NCBI GenBank assembly: GCA_025351165.1
Contig: JANXWK010000014.1
Location: 1-33,647 of the forward strand
DNA: 33,647 bases
Direction of reading: 5' to 3'
Origin: Hyphomicrobiales bacterium
GTDB taxonomy: Bacteria > Pseudomonadota > Alphaproteobacteria > Rhizobiales > Beijerinckiaceae
Under the pieces are notes generated by a model. The model was not told where the DNA came from. It did not search any database and saw nothing but the letters and a program-made list of their open reading frames with translations. The position numbers and the translations under genes are program-made. How positions within the stretch are numbered: the first letter of the stretch is position 1; each line of letters starts with the position of its first letter. Below are positions 17,110 through 25,875 of this stretch, in pieces.

Positions 17110-17625
17110 ATGGTTTATAATCGTTACACAATGTTTGCAGGCTATAATCAATGGTCAAACAGGCTTATTTTTGAGGCCGCCAGTCGACTTTTGGATAGTG
17201 ATTATCGTGCAGATTTCGGAGTGTTTTTTAAATCTGTGCATGGCACGCTTAACCATATGCTGGGAGCAGATCAATTCTGGATGCACCGCTTTACGGGAAG
17301 AGGAGCATTTCCCAATGCACTTAATGCCATTTTGTTTAATGATTTTGAGGCTCTAAAAGTAGTAAGACAAGATATGGACCAGTGGATTATAGACTGGGTT
17401 GACGGGCTGGATGAAACTGATCTGAAAGGTATGCTACGATATACACCTGTTACGCATCCTGTGCCTGCTGAAGAGCTGCTTGCGACAGCTCTTGATCATT
17501 TTTTCAATCATCAGACGCATCACAGAGGGCAAGTCCATGCCTTGCTAACAAGACTTACAGGTAAGGCACCTGTCCTTGATCTGGTATATTACAACAGGAA
17601 CGTAGCTGGCAAAAGCATCTACTAA
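17110..17625 (+). CDS. DinB/YfiT-like metal-binding protein
   Basis: This 171-residue four-helix protein matches the DinB family. It begins YNRYTMFAGYNQWSN, has a first likely metal histidine in LNHMLGADQFWM (His49) and the closing motif NHQTHHRGQVHALL (about residues 130-143), which supplies two more. Members are small cytoplasmic helical bundles that bind a divalent metal; some are damage-inducible and others are thiol-dependent transferases, so no substrate can be named. It stands alone, transcribed away from the aquaporin gene and converging on the next gene with 26 nt between them. The name recalls but is unrelated to DNA polymerase IV. Confidence 0.88.
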   Translation: MVYNRYTMFAGYNQWSNRLIFEAASRLLDSDYRADFGVFFKSVHGTLNHMLGADQFWMHRFTGRGAFPNALNAILFNDFEALKVVRQDMDQWIIDWVDGLDETDLKGMLRYTPVTHPVPAEELLATALDHFFNHQTHHRGQVHALLTRLTGKAPVLDLVYYNRNVAGKSIY

Positions 17626-17651
17626 TGCCAGCAAACCTGTTATTACAGCCG

Positions 17652-18203
17652 TTACTGTCCTGCAGCTTTGAGCTTTGTATTGCATTCTTTAAGATATTTA
17701 GGCCAGGTTTCGCCAACCGCAATCTGGTTGTTCAAGCGGCGCTGTTTCCATTCTTTGCCGCAGGCACGCTCTCTGGCATAAAAAGCCTGCTGACCAGCTG
17801 TTGACGTGCGTTTACCTTGTGCTGCTGGCTCAACAGACATTGCTGGTGGGTAAGTTGGTGTAACTGTTTCTGGACGAGGTGCAATGGCTACGGATGCTGG
17901 CGCTGGTATGACAGTTTTTGGAGCAGGAGCTGACATTGGAGCAGGAGCCATGGGAGCAGGAGCCATGGGAGCAGGAGTCGATATGGGAGCCGCGGCTGGA
18001 GCATTGGTGTTTGCAGCTTTACGAACACGGCATTCGCTTAGAAACTGGTTCCATGTTTCGCCTGGAATAACAGCTTTATTGGTTTTATGTGCTTGCCATT
18101 CTGCTCCACATTCTTTCATTAGAGCAACTTGAGCAAAGGCTGGTGCGTTAGAAAGGCAAAGGGCAACTGTAGCTGCTGCGAAAATTTTAGCTGATGACTT
18201 CAT
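17652..18203 (-). CDS. Secreted protein with two CG-EW...GETW...EC modules
   Basis: The 183-residue product has a signal peptide (KSSAKIFAAATVALCLSNAPAFAQ, shown only in outline) and two copies of one module. The first reads ECGAEWQAHK...GETWNQFLSEC; the second reads ACGKEWKQRR...GETWPKYLKEC. They are separated by a Pro/Ala/Met-rich linker. Each module has two cysteines that could pair in the periplasm. Similar short secreted proteins are common in Hyphomicrobiales, but I know of no function. GGAGGAA lies six nucleotides before the ATG at 18201-18203, so this start is firm. A 15-nt tandem repeat encodes part of the linker. Confidence 0.8.
   Translation of the reverse strand: MKSSAKIFAAATVALCLSNAPAFAQVALMKECGAEWQAHKTNKAVIPGETWNQFLSECRVRKAANTNAPAAAPISTPAPMAPAPMAPAPMSAPAPKTVIPAPASVAIAPRPETVTPTYPPAMSVEPAAQGKRTSTAGQQAFYARERACGKEWKQRRLNNQIAVGETWPKYLKECNTKLKAAGQ
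17938..17982. repeat. 15-nt tandem repeat in the linker of the secreted protein
   Basis: GGAGCAGGAGCCATG occurs at 17938-17952 and 17953-17967; a third, changed copy follows at 17968-17982. On the coding (minus) strand it gives repeated MAPAP. Confidence 0.9.
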
Positions 18204-18209
18204 AAATAT

Positions 18210-18216
18210 TTCCTCC
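18210..18216 (-). promoter_or_regulatory. Strong ribosome site of the secreted repeat protein
   Basis: The minus strand reads GGAGGAA, six nucleotides before the ATG at 18201-18203. It overlaps the upstream in-frame ATG at 18216-18218, ruling that one out. Confidence 0.85.
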
Positions 18217-18326
18217 ATCTATACTACAGGGTGTAAAATGCTTTCTCTCCCGCACCTTAGCAGTTTACGTAAAGTACTGAAAGAGCCATTTGCAACTTGT
18301 GCATGTAAAGGATAAAGGGATTGATG

Positions 18327-19196
18327 ATGAAAACAAAAAGCCAAAATCTCGTATCTGAGCTTGATATAAACATTGTTGAAGATGTTAAACATGCATTGCA
18401 TGAAGATATACGTCATGGTGATCTTAGCGCCAATCTGGTAGGTGAAGATACGCAGGCTACAGCTCGAATTATCTGCCGGGATGAAGCTGTTATCTGCGGA
18501 AGGCCCTGGGCCGAAGCTGCTTTTTATGCGCTTGCGCCCAATGCAAAAATTAGATGGTTTGTTGATGAAGGCATAAAGTGCCAAAAAAACGATATTATTT
18601 TTGAAGTCCAGGGACAGGCACGTGCATTGCTGAGTGCTGAACGCACGGCTCTTAACTTTATGCAGCTGCTTTGTGCTGTTGCAACAAAAACAGCATTGTT
18701 TGTTGATGCTGTTGGAGGGACAAAAGTACAGATTTTGGATACGCGTAAAACATTGCCTGGTCTGCGCCTTGCACAAAAATATGCGGTCAGTATGGGTGGC
18801 GGGGTTAATCACCGCATTGGTTTATATGATGCTATACTCCTCAAGGAAAACCATATTGCAGCTGCAGGCAGCGTTACAACTGCATTGGAAAAAGCATTTA
18901 CAGTCTCAGATCATGCTAAATTTGTCATGATTGAAGTGGAAACTCTAGCCCAGTTAAGTGAGGCTTTAGAAGCGGGGGCACAGTTTATTCTGCTTGATAA
19001 TATGGATTTCGCCACTATTTATGAGGCAGTGAAATTAAACAATAAACGTGCTGTACTGGAAGTTTCAGGTGGGATAAACCTTGAGACTGTCAAGGCCTAT
19101 GCAGACACAGGGGTTGATCGCATTTCAATTGGCGGGCTAACAAAAGATATAGTAGCGACTGATTTTTCCATGCGTATCATACAGAAGGCGATATGA
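18327..19196 (+). CDS. nadC: Nicotinate-nucleotide pyrophosphorylase (quinolinate phosphoribosyltransferase)
   Basis: The 289-residue product carries the NadC signature [37 protein letters not shown], then [11 protein letters not shown] and LLDNM, ending with VSGGI and [10 protein letters not shown], the phosphate-binding end of the barrel. The enzyme converts quinolinate and PRPP to nicotinate mononucleotide in NAD synthesis. Two tandem ATGs (18324, 18327) follow AAAGGGA; the second has the better spacing. The stop overlaps the nadA start (ATGATG), so the two are translationally coupled. Confidence 0.96.
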   Translation: MKTKSQNLVSELDINIVEDVKHALHEDIRHGDLSANLVGEDTQATARIICRDEAVICGRPWAEAAFYALAPNAKIRWFVDEGIKCQKNDIIFEVQGQARALLSAERTALNFMQLLCAVATKTALFVDAVGGTKVQILDTRKTLPGLRLAQKYAVSMGGGVNHRIGLYDAILLKENHIAAAGSVTTALEKAFTVSDHAKFVMIEVETLAQLSEALEAGAQFILLDNMDFATIYEAVKLNNKRAVLEVSGGINLETVKAYADTGVDRISIGGLTKDIVATDFSMRIIQKAI

Positions 19197-20317
19197 TGTC
19201 TGCACTTATTGACATAGAGTTTGACCAGCCTGATGTTTCAAATTCTTCCTGCGCCACCAAACATGCCTGGGCAAAAACGCCTGTTGAGCCAAGCGCAACT
19301 GAGGCAGAGGGTCTAAAGACCCGCATCAAGGCGCAGCTTGAAGCGCAGAATGCTGTGCTGGTCGCGCATTATTATGTTCATCCTGACATTCAGGATCTCG
19401 CGGATGAAACAGGTGGCATTGTTTCAGATTCACTGGAGATGGCGCGTTTTGGACGTGATCATGAAGCGCAAACCCTGATTGTGGCTGGTGTACGCTTTAT
19501 GGGTGAAACATCCAAGATTCTTTCCCCCCATAAACGCGTTCTGATGCCTGACCTGGATGCCAACTGCTCACTTGATCTTGGCTGTCCAATTGATGATTTT
19601 TCCAAGTTTTGCGATGCGCATCCTGATCGAATTGTGGTGGTTTATGCCAATACAAGCGCTGCGGTTAAAGCGCGGGCTGACTGGGTAGTGACTTCCAGCT
19701 GTGCCCTAGATATTGTCTCTAGCCTTCACGCACAAGGAAAAAAAATCCTTTGGGCACCTGACAAGCATCTGGGTGGATATATCCAGCGCGAAACAGGCGC
19801 AGACATGATTCATTGGGGTGGGTCCTGCATTGTGCATGATGAGTTCAAGGCGTCAGACTTGAAAGCGCTTATGCTTAAGCATCCTCAAGCTAAAGTGCTT
19901 GTGCATCCAGAATCACCGAGCGATGTTGTTGCCTTGGCGCATGCAGTTGGATCTACCTCTGCCATTTTAAAAGCTGCACGTGAGATGGATGCACAAGCCT
20001 TTATTGTTGCAACGGATAATGGCATGATGCATAAACTGCGTGCGCAAAATCCAGGTAAAATATTTTTAGAAGCCCCAACCGCACATAATGCCACTGCATG
20101 CCGTATTTGCGCCCATTGCCCGTGGATGGCAATGAATGGACTGGCAAATTTAAGTGAAGTGCTTGACACTGGTAAAAATGAAATTGTGATTGATCCAACG
20201 TTGATTGAACGTGCAAGATTGCCAATAGACCGAATGCTGGATTTTACCGCAAAAGCAAAAATACAGCAGGGCGGTTTTGTGCAAGGCAGTTTTGTGCAAG
20301 GGATGGGAGCAGTTTAG
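19193..20317 (+). CDS. nadA: Quinolinate synthase A
   Basis: This 374-residue enzyme condenses iminoaspartate with dihydroxyacetone phosphate to make quinolinate. It contains [36 protein letters not shown], then [16 protein letters not shown], and a C-terminal [14 protein letters not shown]. The conserved cysteines in these blocks hold the 4Fe-4S cluster. The start ATG (19193) overlaps the nadC stop; an ATG one codon later is equally possible. The last residues [15 protein letters not shown] come from a 15-nt duplication. The stop lies one nucleotide from the stop of the opposing nadB, with no terminator between them. Confidence 0.96.
   Translation: MMSALIDIEFDQPDVSNSSCATKHAWAKTPVEPSATEAEGLKTRIKAQLEAQNAVLVAHYYVHPDIQDLADETGGIVSDSLEMARFGRDHEAQTLIVAGVRFMGETSKILSPHKRVLMPDLDANCSLDLGCPIDDFSKFCDAHPDRIVVVYANTSAAVKARADWVVTSSCALDIVSSLHAQGKKILWAPDKHLGGYIQRETGADMIHWGGSCIVHDEFKASDLKALMLKHPQAKVLVHPESPSDVVALAHAVGSTSAILKAAREMDAQAFIVATDNGMMHKLRAQNPGKIFLEAPTAHNATACRICAHCPWMAMNGLANLSEVLDTGKNEIVIDPTLIERARLPIDRMLDFTAKAKIQQGGFVQGSFVQGMGAV
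20270..20299 (+). repeat. 15-nt tandem duplication at the nadA 3' end
   Basis: GGCGGTTTTGTGCAA (20270-20284) is followed directly by GGCAGTTTTGTGCAA (20285-20299), one mismatch, giving two near-identical [10 protein letters not shown] units before the stop. Confidence 0.88.
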
Positions 20318-20318
20318 T

Positions 20319-21884
20319 TCAGGGCACTAGAACTGTTGGTATTCCTACAGCTAAAGTTTGAGGATAGTCACGGCTAAAATGCAGGCCGCGGCTTTCCTTA
20401 CGGGCTTGTGCGGATCGCACAATCAGATCTGCAACCTGCACCAGATTACGCAATTCAAGAAGATCGTTACTCACACGAAATTTACCATAAAACTCATTGA
20501 TTTCATCAAAAAGCAGTTCAATACGGTGGCTGGCACGTTCCAGACGTTTGTTTGTACGTACAATGCCTACATAATTCCACATGAAACGGCGCAGCTCATC
20601 CCAGTTATGCGCAATGACGATTTCCTCATCAGCATCCGTGACTTTGCTTTCATCCCAGGCTGGCAGCTCCATATACTTCGGGGGAGGGCTGTTTAAAATC
20701 GCTTTTGCTGTAGCTCTTGCAAAGACAATGCACTCCACCAGTGAGTTACTTGCCAATCTGTTTGCCCCATGCAAACCTGTGCAAGCAGTTTCACCTATGC
20801 AGTATAAATTTTCAATGTCTGTTCTGCCCGCCAAGTCTGTCAGGACACCGCCGCATGTGTAATGTGCAGCAGGGACTACGGGAATTGGATCTTTTGATAT
20901 ATCAATGCCAAATTCAAGCAGACGCTCAAAGATTGTTGGAAAATGCTCACGCAGGAAGCTTGCAGTTTTATCTGTGATATCCAGATAAACGCAGTCCAAT
21001 CCGCGTTTTTTCATTTCAAAATCTATGGCACGCGCTACAATATCACGCGGTGCAAGTTCACCCCGCTCATCGTGCTCTGGCATAAATCTATAGCCAGGTG
21101 CGCCATCAACAGATGGCAGGCGCAATACGCCACCTTCGCCACGTATGGCTTCTGTAATCAGAAATGATTTGGCATCTGGATGGTAAAGGCAGGTCGGGTG
21201 AAACTGGATAAATTCCATGTTTGCAACACGGCAGCCCGCCCGCCAGGCAGCTGCAATACCATCGCCCGTGGCCGTATCTGGATTGGTGGTGTAGAGATAA
21301 ACCTTGCCAGCACCCCCTGTTGCCAGAATTGTGCTGCCAGCACTGAATGTTTTGACATGACCATCGTTTAAATCAAGCGCGTGGAGGCCTAAACAGTTTT
21401 TGGTTTGTTTATCGGTAATCAGATCTACAAGAACATGATGCTCAAATATATCAATGTTTGGATGGGCGCGCACTGCCTCCACCAGCTGTTTTTGAACGGC
21501 TGCGCCAGTTGCGTCCGTTGCGTGGACAATGCGGCGGTGGCTGTGTCCGCCCTCACGTGTCAAATGGAGGGCACCATTTTCCTGACTGAAAGGTACGTTC
21601 ATGCTTTGCAGCCAGTGGATTGCGGCAGGGGCACCTTCCACCACCGCACGTGTTACATCCAGATTGCTCAAACCAGCACCAGCAATGAGTGTGTCTTCAA
21701 CATGGCTATCGAAACTATCGCCCTCATTCAGCACGGCTGCAATTCCGCCCTGTGCCCAGGTGCTGGAGCCGCTGCTGAGCTGGCGTTTTGTAAGCACAGC
21801 CACTTTTCTGGTTTCGGCAAGGTTGAGTGCGGCGGTGAGGCCCGCAAGGCCAGAGCCAATAATAACAACTTCGTAATTATGCAT
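20319..21884 (-). CDS. nadB: L-aspartate oxidase
   Basis: This 521-residue flavoprotein starts with the FAD Rossmann motif [19 protein letters not shown]. It continues with [25 protein letters not shown], a FIQFHPT segment, the EAIRGEGG motif and [15 protein letters not shown], all typical of NadB. It oxidises aspartate to iminoaspartate, the substrate of NadA. The gene is on the opposite strand and convergent with nadC-nadA, so it cannot be in their operon, unlike the usual nadABC layout. The ATG at 21882-21884 has only a weak AAAG ribosome site. It is divergent from the ABC-F gene with 78 nt between. Confidence 0.97.
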   Translation of the reverse strand: MHNYEVVIIGSGLAGLTAALNLAETRKVAVLTKRQLSSGSSTWAQGGIAAVLNEGDSFDSHVEDTLIAGAGLSNLDVTRAVVEGAPAAIHWLQSMNVPFSQENGALHLTREGGHSHRRIVHATDATGAAVQKQLVEAVRAHPNIDIFEHHVLVDLITDKQTKNCLGLHALDLNDGHVKTFSAGSTILATGGAGKVYLYTTNPDTATGDGIAAAWRAGCRVANMEFIQFHPTCLYHPDAKSFLITEAIRGEGGVLRLPSVDGAPGYRFMPEHDERGELAPRDIVARAIDFEMKKRGLDCVYLDITDKTASFLREHFPTIFERLLEFGIDISKDPIPVVPAAHYTCGGVLTDLAGRTDIENLYCIGETACTGLHGANRLASNSLVECIVFARATAKAILNSPPPKYMELPAWDESKVTDADEEIVIAHNWDELRRFMWNYVGIVRTNKRLERASHRIELLFDEINEFYGKFRVSNDLLELRNLVQVADLIVRSAQARKESRGLHFSRDYPQTLAVGIPTVLVP

Positions 21885-21962
21885 GGCTTTAACTTAAAGG
21901 AGTTGATGCGGTTTTGCCAGTGATATGTTGTGCTTATGTACAATCCGTAGTAGAGGAGCTTC

Positions 21963-23840
21963 ATGCTGCATTTTAATGATCTGACTTATCGTTTAGGCGA
22001 CCGCCTTCTTATTGACCATGCAACCGTTGCGCTGCCAGATGGTGCACGTGTTGGCCTTGTTGGGCGCAATGGCACGGGCAAAACTACCCTGTTCCACATG
22101 ATTGCGGGCGAGCTACAAGCCGAAACTGGTACGATAAGCCTGCCTCAAAACTGCCGCATGGGACGTGTGGCACAAGAAGCGCCTGGCGGGCCTGACAGTC
22201 TGCTGGATTTTGTTCTGGCTGCTGATCTTGAGCGTGTTGCCTTGTTGAAGGAAGCCGAAACTGCGCTCGATCCAATGCGCATTGCAGAAATACAGACGCG
22301 GCTGATTGATATTGGAGCGCATTCTGCCCCTGCACGTGCAGCGTCCATTTTGAATGGTTTGGGCTTTGATGCCGAGCGTCAGGCCCTGCCATGTTCTGAT
22401 TTTTCTGGTGGCTGGCGCATGCGCGTTGCCTTGGCGGCTGTACTGTTCATGCAGCCAGATTTGCTTCTGCTTGATGAGCCGACCAACTATCTTGATCTTG
22501 AGGGCGCGCTGTGGTTACAGGATTATCTGGCGCGTTACCCGTATACTGTTTTAACAGTCAGCCATGACCGTGATTTTCTGGATGCGATTGCCAATCATAT
22601 TCTGCACCTTGAGCAGGGTAAAATGACCCTTTACAAGGGTGGCTATACAGATTTTGTGCGTCTGCGGGCAGAAAAGCGGATGCTACTGGAAAAAGCCGCT
22701 GTGAAACAGCAGGCTGAGCGCAAGCATCTCATGTCGTTTGTTGAGCGTTTTCGTGCCAAAGCCAGCAAGGCGACACAGGCGCAGTCTCGCCTCAAACGTC
22801 TTGAAAAAATGGAAGTCATTGATCTGCTGCCCAATGAGGAGCGCGTGACTATTCATTTGCCCTCGCCTGAAAAACCATTGTCACCGCCGCTTATTGCGCT
22901 GGAGGGTGTGTCAATTGGCTATGGCGAGCGGGAAGTCTTGAAAGGGCTCTCCCTCTCCATAACGGATGATGATCGTATTGGTTTGCTTGGTGCGAACGGC
23001 AACGGTAAATCCACTTTTGTAAAGCTTTTGGCTGATCGTTTAGTGCCCCAGAGGGGGCAAATGAAACGCTCAAGCCGTCTCAAAGTTGCGTATTTTGCCC
23101 AGCACCAGCTGGATGAGCTGGACATGAATGAAACACCGGTAACCTTGGTGAAACTAAAGATGCGCGATGCGCCTGATGCAAAAGTTCGCTCAAAAGCAGC
23201 TCAGCTTGGTTTTCCATTCAACAAAGCTGATACGCCTGTTAAAAACCTCTCAGGCGGAGAACGCGCAAGACTGCTTTTGGGTCTGGCAGCCTTTGATGGT
23301 CCACATTTATTGATTCTGGATGAACCAACCAACCATCTGGATATTGAAATGCGCGAAGCATTGATCCGCGCCGTTGCAGAATACAAGGGTGCGGTGGTTA
23401 TTGTCAGCCATGATCGCTATTTGATTGATTCAAGCTGTGACCGATTATGGATTGTGGCAGACAGTAAAGTTTCCCCTTACGAGGACGATCTGGATGCTTA
23501 CGCCAAACTCATTGTTTCTGGGCGCAGCAGCAGCACCAAAACCGATGTTGCCGCTGCAAAGCTGACTATTGTGCCAGACAAAAAACCGGCGGTAAAAATA
23601 AAAGTGCCGCTTGGGCCAATTAAAAAGCGCATTGAGCAGCTAGAGGCCCAGATTGCCAAGTTCAATGAGCTGCTGAGCCGTGTGGAAAAAGCCTTGGCAA
23701 AACATGGCCTTTATAGAGATGCACCGGAGCTGGCCGCGCAATATTCGCGCAATCGTGCCCAGGTTATGGCCAAAATCTCCGAACTGGAGGAAGAATGGTT
23801 GGGCGCAACGGCAGAATTGGAAGAAGCGAAAGTGGCTTAA
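21963..23840 (+). CDS. ABC-F family ATPase (YheS/Uup-like)
   Basis: This 625-residue protein has two ABC ATPase domains and no membrane segment. Walker A motifs are GRNGTGKTT and GANGNGKST; signatures are FSGGWRMRVALA and LSGGERARLLLG; Walker B regions are LLLLDEPTNYLD and LLILDEPTNHLD. A charged linker (about 220-300) with ERKHLMSFVERFRAKASKA is the P-site tRNA-interaction motif region of ABC-F proteins. A C-terminal coiled coil follows (IEQLEAQIAKFNELLSRVEKAL). Members act on the ribosome to relieve stalls or, in some cases, protect against antibiotics; the subtype cannot be fixed by eye. The start is supported by GAGGAG just upstream. Confidence 0.92.
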   Translation: MLHFNDLTYRLGDRLLIDHATVALPDGARVGLVGRNGTGKTTLFHMIAGELQAETGTISLPQNCRMGRVAQEAPGGPDSLLDFVLAADLERVALLKEAETALDPMRIAEIQTRLIDIGAHSAPARAASILNGLGFDAERQALPCSDFSGGWRMRVALAAVLFMQPDLLLLDEPTNYLDLEGALWLQDYLARYPYTVLTVSHDRDFLDAIANHILHLEQGKMTLYKGGYTDFVRLRAEKRMLLEKAAVKQQAERKHLMSFVERFRAKASKATQAQSRLKRLEKMEVIDLLPNEERVTIHLPSPEKPLSPPLIALEGVSIGYGEREVLKGLSLSITDDDRIGLLGANGNGKSTFVKLLADRLVPQRGQMKRSSRLKVAYFAQHQLDELDMNETPVTLVKLKMRDAPDAKVRSKAAQLGFPFNKADTPVKNLSGGERARLLLGLAAFDGPHLLILDEPTNHLDIEMREALIRAVAEYKGAVVIVSHDRYLIDSSCDRLWIVADSKVSPYEDDLDAYAKLIVSGRSSSTKTDVAAAKLTIVPDKKPAVKIKVPLGPIKKRIEQLEAQIAKFNELLSRVEKALAKHGLYRDAPELAAQYSRNRAQVMAKISELEEEWLGATAELEEAKVA

Positions 23841-23940
23841 AGAGCAGAGAAGTTTTAAGATGTAATTCAACCACTATGTTGAGCTGTATCAACGTCTCTA
23901 TTATTAGCAAGTCTGAGTTGTTAGAAAATGCCAATATGGT

Positions 23941-23970
23941 GACAACCTAAAACCAAAAAATCAGGTTGTC
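23941..23970. terminator. Inverted repeat between convergent genes, possible terminator
   Basis: GACAACCT (23941-23948) pairs perfectly with AGGTTGTC (23963-23970). It lies between the ABC-F stop and the stop of the opposing gene. No T run follows on either side, so terminator activity is only inferred from position. Confidence 0.45.
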
Positions 23971-23990
23971 CCATGTTTTATACGGTAGGC

Positions 23991-25250
23991 TCAAAACTTG
24001 ATTGCTACACCACCAGATACGCCATAGTCAGAAAAACCTGCATTTTTATTAGTCACTATAGTGGTATCGCTATAATCAGTTAATCCACCTGTGCCGCCAT
24101 TACCATTGGTGTTATTAGATCCATTCATGCCATAACCACCTATAAATACGGAAGTATTATCACTAAACTTATGGTTTATTGATGCTGCAAGAACGCCGTA
24201 CAAGGCTGGGGCGCTGGAATTACTGATATTAACACCACCCTCACCACTGATAACAGCAGATATTTGTTTATTAAAATTGTGGTTTAAGGCAACTTTACCA
24301 CCAAGCTGGGTTTGAAAAGCTGGTGCCCCCCCGTTTCCAACAGTGAAAAAGGTTCTTGATTGAGGCCCTAGTTTTACAGTTGTTTTATCGCCAATTTTGA
24401 TGGTGGCATCCAGATTTACGTATGCATGCAATCGTGCTGCTACTGTGCTTGGCGCGCCTGTTGTCTGCAGGGCCTGCAAACGGCCGCCAACTGTTGTTGA
24501 CAATTCCACAGGTACGGCGGATTTTTTAGAATTCAAGGGCATAACCCTTTTGCCTTCGACAAGTATCCGCTCGCGGGTGGTTGAAATTCCGTTGGATGCA
24601 GTTCCAACTTTTATCTGCCCATAAATTTTGTTGAAACTGCCATTTTTGTCGGTCGGGATTGTAACGCTTCCATCAAGTTGCTGAATTGATGTAGAAACTG
24701 TTTTTCCTGCATTAACAGCGGTTTGCTGCTCATTTGTAATTTTAATATCTGTTTGTACACTGCTTGTATTTTTAGTGCTGTATTTAACGCCTATTGATGT
24801 AGATTGAATTTTATTTGGGCCGTCATCACCATGCACAGACACAAAAGGTGTAATTGTACTTTCAGGCTTTGGCAGGGCTTCGGCAGGAGTTATGGGCTTG
24901 TTCTGCTCACCCAATACTTGTGTATTTAAGGGGGGGGTAACAGATTTTAAGCTTCCACCAAGCGTTGAAGATTGTGGTAGGGTTTCTACAGAAGGCGCAA
25001 CAGGTATGGTTGCAGGTTTGGTTTCAGGAACCAGATTAGCAAGCAATGCCCTGTCTGCGTTGGGTGAAACACGAGGAGTTGAGGGAGTGGACTTAGTTTT
25101 CAGATTTGTTTTTTCAGGATAACCATTTTTATTTTCATATTTTGAGGGATTTTTTTGCCTGGGATCAAACTCAACGCCAACTTTTACGTCATCAGCAATT
25201 CTTGTGTCTTTTATTTGTGTTGGTGCTCCAACTGTACCTGTTCTTGACAT
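23991..25250 (-). CDS. Hypothetical protein with beta-barrel-like C-terminus and no signal peptide
   Basis: I do not recognise this 419-residue protein as a family. Residues 1-150 are Pro/Thr/Ser/Asn-rich and probably disordered, without a Sec signal. From about 150 there are many short alternating-hydrophobic strands (QTDIKITN, GQIKVGTAS, AYVNLDATIKIG, SAVISGEGGVNIS, SVFIGGYGMNG) with Gly/Asn turns. The protein ends in GVSGGVAIKF, a C-terminal phenylalanine pattern like the last strand of outer-membrane barrels. GGAG six nucleotides before the ATG at 25248-25250 fixes the start over an upstream TTG. Its promoter region shares a direct repeat with the coiled-coil gene at 12700-13347. It could be a surface protein using a non-Sec route, or a secreted adhesin or effector; neither is shown. 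Confidence 0.75.
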   Translation of the reverse strand: MSRTGTVGAPTQIKDTRIADDVKVGVEFDPRQKNPSKYENKNGYPEKTNLKTKSTPSTPRVSPNADRALLANLVPETKPATIPVAPSVETLPQSSTLGGSLKSVTPPLNTQVLGEQNKPITPAEALPKPESTITPFVSVHGDDGPNKIQSTSIGVKYSTKNTSSVQTDIKITNEQQTAVNAGKTVSTSIQQLDGSVTIPTDKNGSFNKIYGQIKVGTASNGISTTRERILVEGKRVMPLNSKKSAVPVELSTTVGGRLQALQTTGAPSTVAARLHAYVNLDATIKIGDKTTVKLGPQSRTFFTVGNGGAPAFQTQLGGKVALNHNFNKQISAVISGEGGVNISNSSAPALYGVLAASINHKFSDNTSVFIGGYGMNGSNNTNGNGGTGGLTDYSDTTIVTNKNAGFSDYGVSGGVAIKF

Positions 25251-25366
25251 GATTTTCTCCAAAATCTGTTCAGGCTTCCAACCTGTTGATTATAATTCTT
25301 GATGAATTGAAACAGGGTTTATCTTCTGCTTTTTTCATCCCTCGCCTGTCAGTCAAACATGTCAAC

Positions 25367-25388
25367 CTTACACCAACCTTACAAGATT
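25367..25388 (-). promoter_or_regulatory. Direct-repeat regulator site upstream of the beta-barrel-like gene
   Basis: CTTACA occurs at 25367-25372 and 25378-25383 with an 11-nt period, followed by AGAT, in the same order and nearly the same letters as at 13440-13460. It lies about 117-138 nt before the ATG. On the gene strand it reads TGTAAG-N5-TGTAAG. Confidence 0.6.
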
Positions 25389-25447
25389 GAATAAAAGTGT
25401 AGTTTTTAGATTTTTTTAACAATTAAAAAACTTTAAAGCCAAGATAC

Positions 25448-25485
25448 AAAAACGGGAGCGATGGTTTTTTACCACGCCCCCTGTT
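25448..25485 (-). terminator. Orphan minus-strand hairpin with T tail
   Basis: AACGGGAGCGATGGT (25451-25465) and ACCACGCCCCCTGTT (25471-25485) form a stem with one bulge and one mismatch. On the minus strand five T residues overlap and follow the stem. No minus-strand gene lies upstream, because proS and the spacer are the only sequence there, so it may end an unannotated small RNA. Confidence 0.4.
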
Positions 25486-25693
25486 CTTAAAAGTTAAGCT
25501 AAACTGTAAAACCCGCTTGAAGTTTATACCGTGTGCATTTTGCACTTATCAGTATAAAGCCTGGTCTCCTCCCTAAACTTAGCCAGTTCATATTTGCATA
25601 GCTGTTATGCTCTTGTTGCATAGATCATATATATTATCAGCTGGATGTCACCATGCTTGAGATAAAATTTGTACAGATGGTTAAATTTAAAAA

Positions 25694-25709
25694 TGAACAG
25701 GCTTGTTCA
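25694..25709. promoter_or_regulatory. Perfect symmetrical site upstream of proS
   Basis: TGAACA-GGCT-TGTTCA. It could be an operator or a small hairpin. It does not match the alphaproteobacterial LexA layout (GTTC-N7-GTTC). Confidence 0.3.
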
Positions 25710-25757
25710 AATCCAAGTATTTTCTGCATAGATTGTGCCAATCTGTTCTGTTCGTCA

Positions 25758-25839
25758 TGCGTGGGCTTGACCCGTGTATCCACGTCTTCTAGTTAATTGA
25801 GCTGAAATAAAATGTGGATACGCGGTCAAATCCGCGCAT
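25758..25839. repeat. Palindromic intergenic repeat of alphaproteobacterial type
   Basis: Left arm TGCGTGGGCTTGACCCGTG... (25758-25785) pairs imperfectly with the right arm at 25812-25839, across a loop of about 26 nt. The core GGGCTTGACCC...ATCCACG matches repeats I know from many Hyphomicrobiales intergenic regions. It ends 36 nt before the proS start. Confidence 0.65.
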
Positions 25840-25875
25840 TAAAGCGTTTTGAAATTAATCATCTGAAAGCACCCT

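Larger units (their letters stand above)
25251..25875. other. Large intergenic region between the beta-barrel-like gene and proS
   Basis: These 625 nt hold no convincing gene. From left to right they contain the ribosome site and promoter region of the minus-strand gene, the direct-repeat box (25367-25388), a hairpin with terminator features on the minus strand (25448-25485), a perfect symmetrical site TGAACA-GGCT-TGTTCA (25694-25709), and a rhizobial-type palindromic repeat (25758-25839) just before proS. Confidence 0.6.

Noticed and set aside
25694-25709. TGAACA-GGCT-TGTTCA as a LexA box
   Set aside because: The spacing and half-site orientation do not match alphaproteobacterial LexA (GTTC-N7-GTTC), and proS is not an SOS gene.
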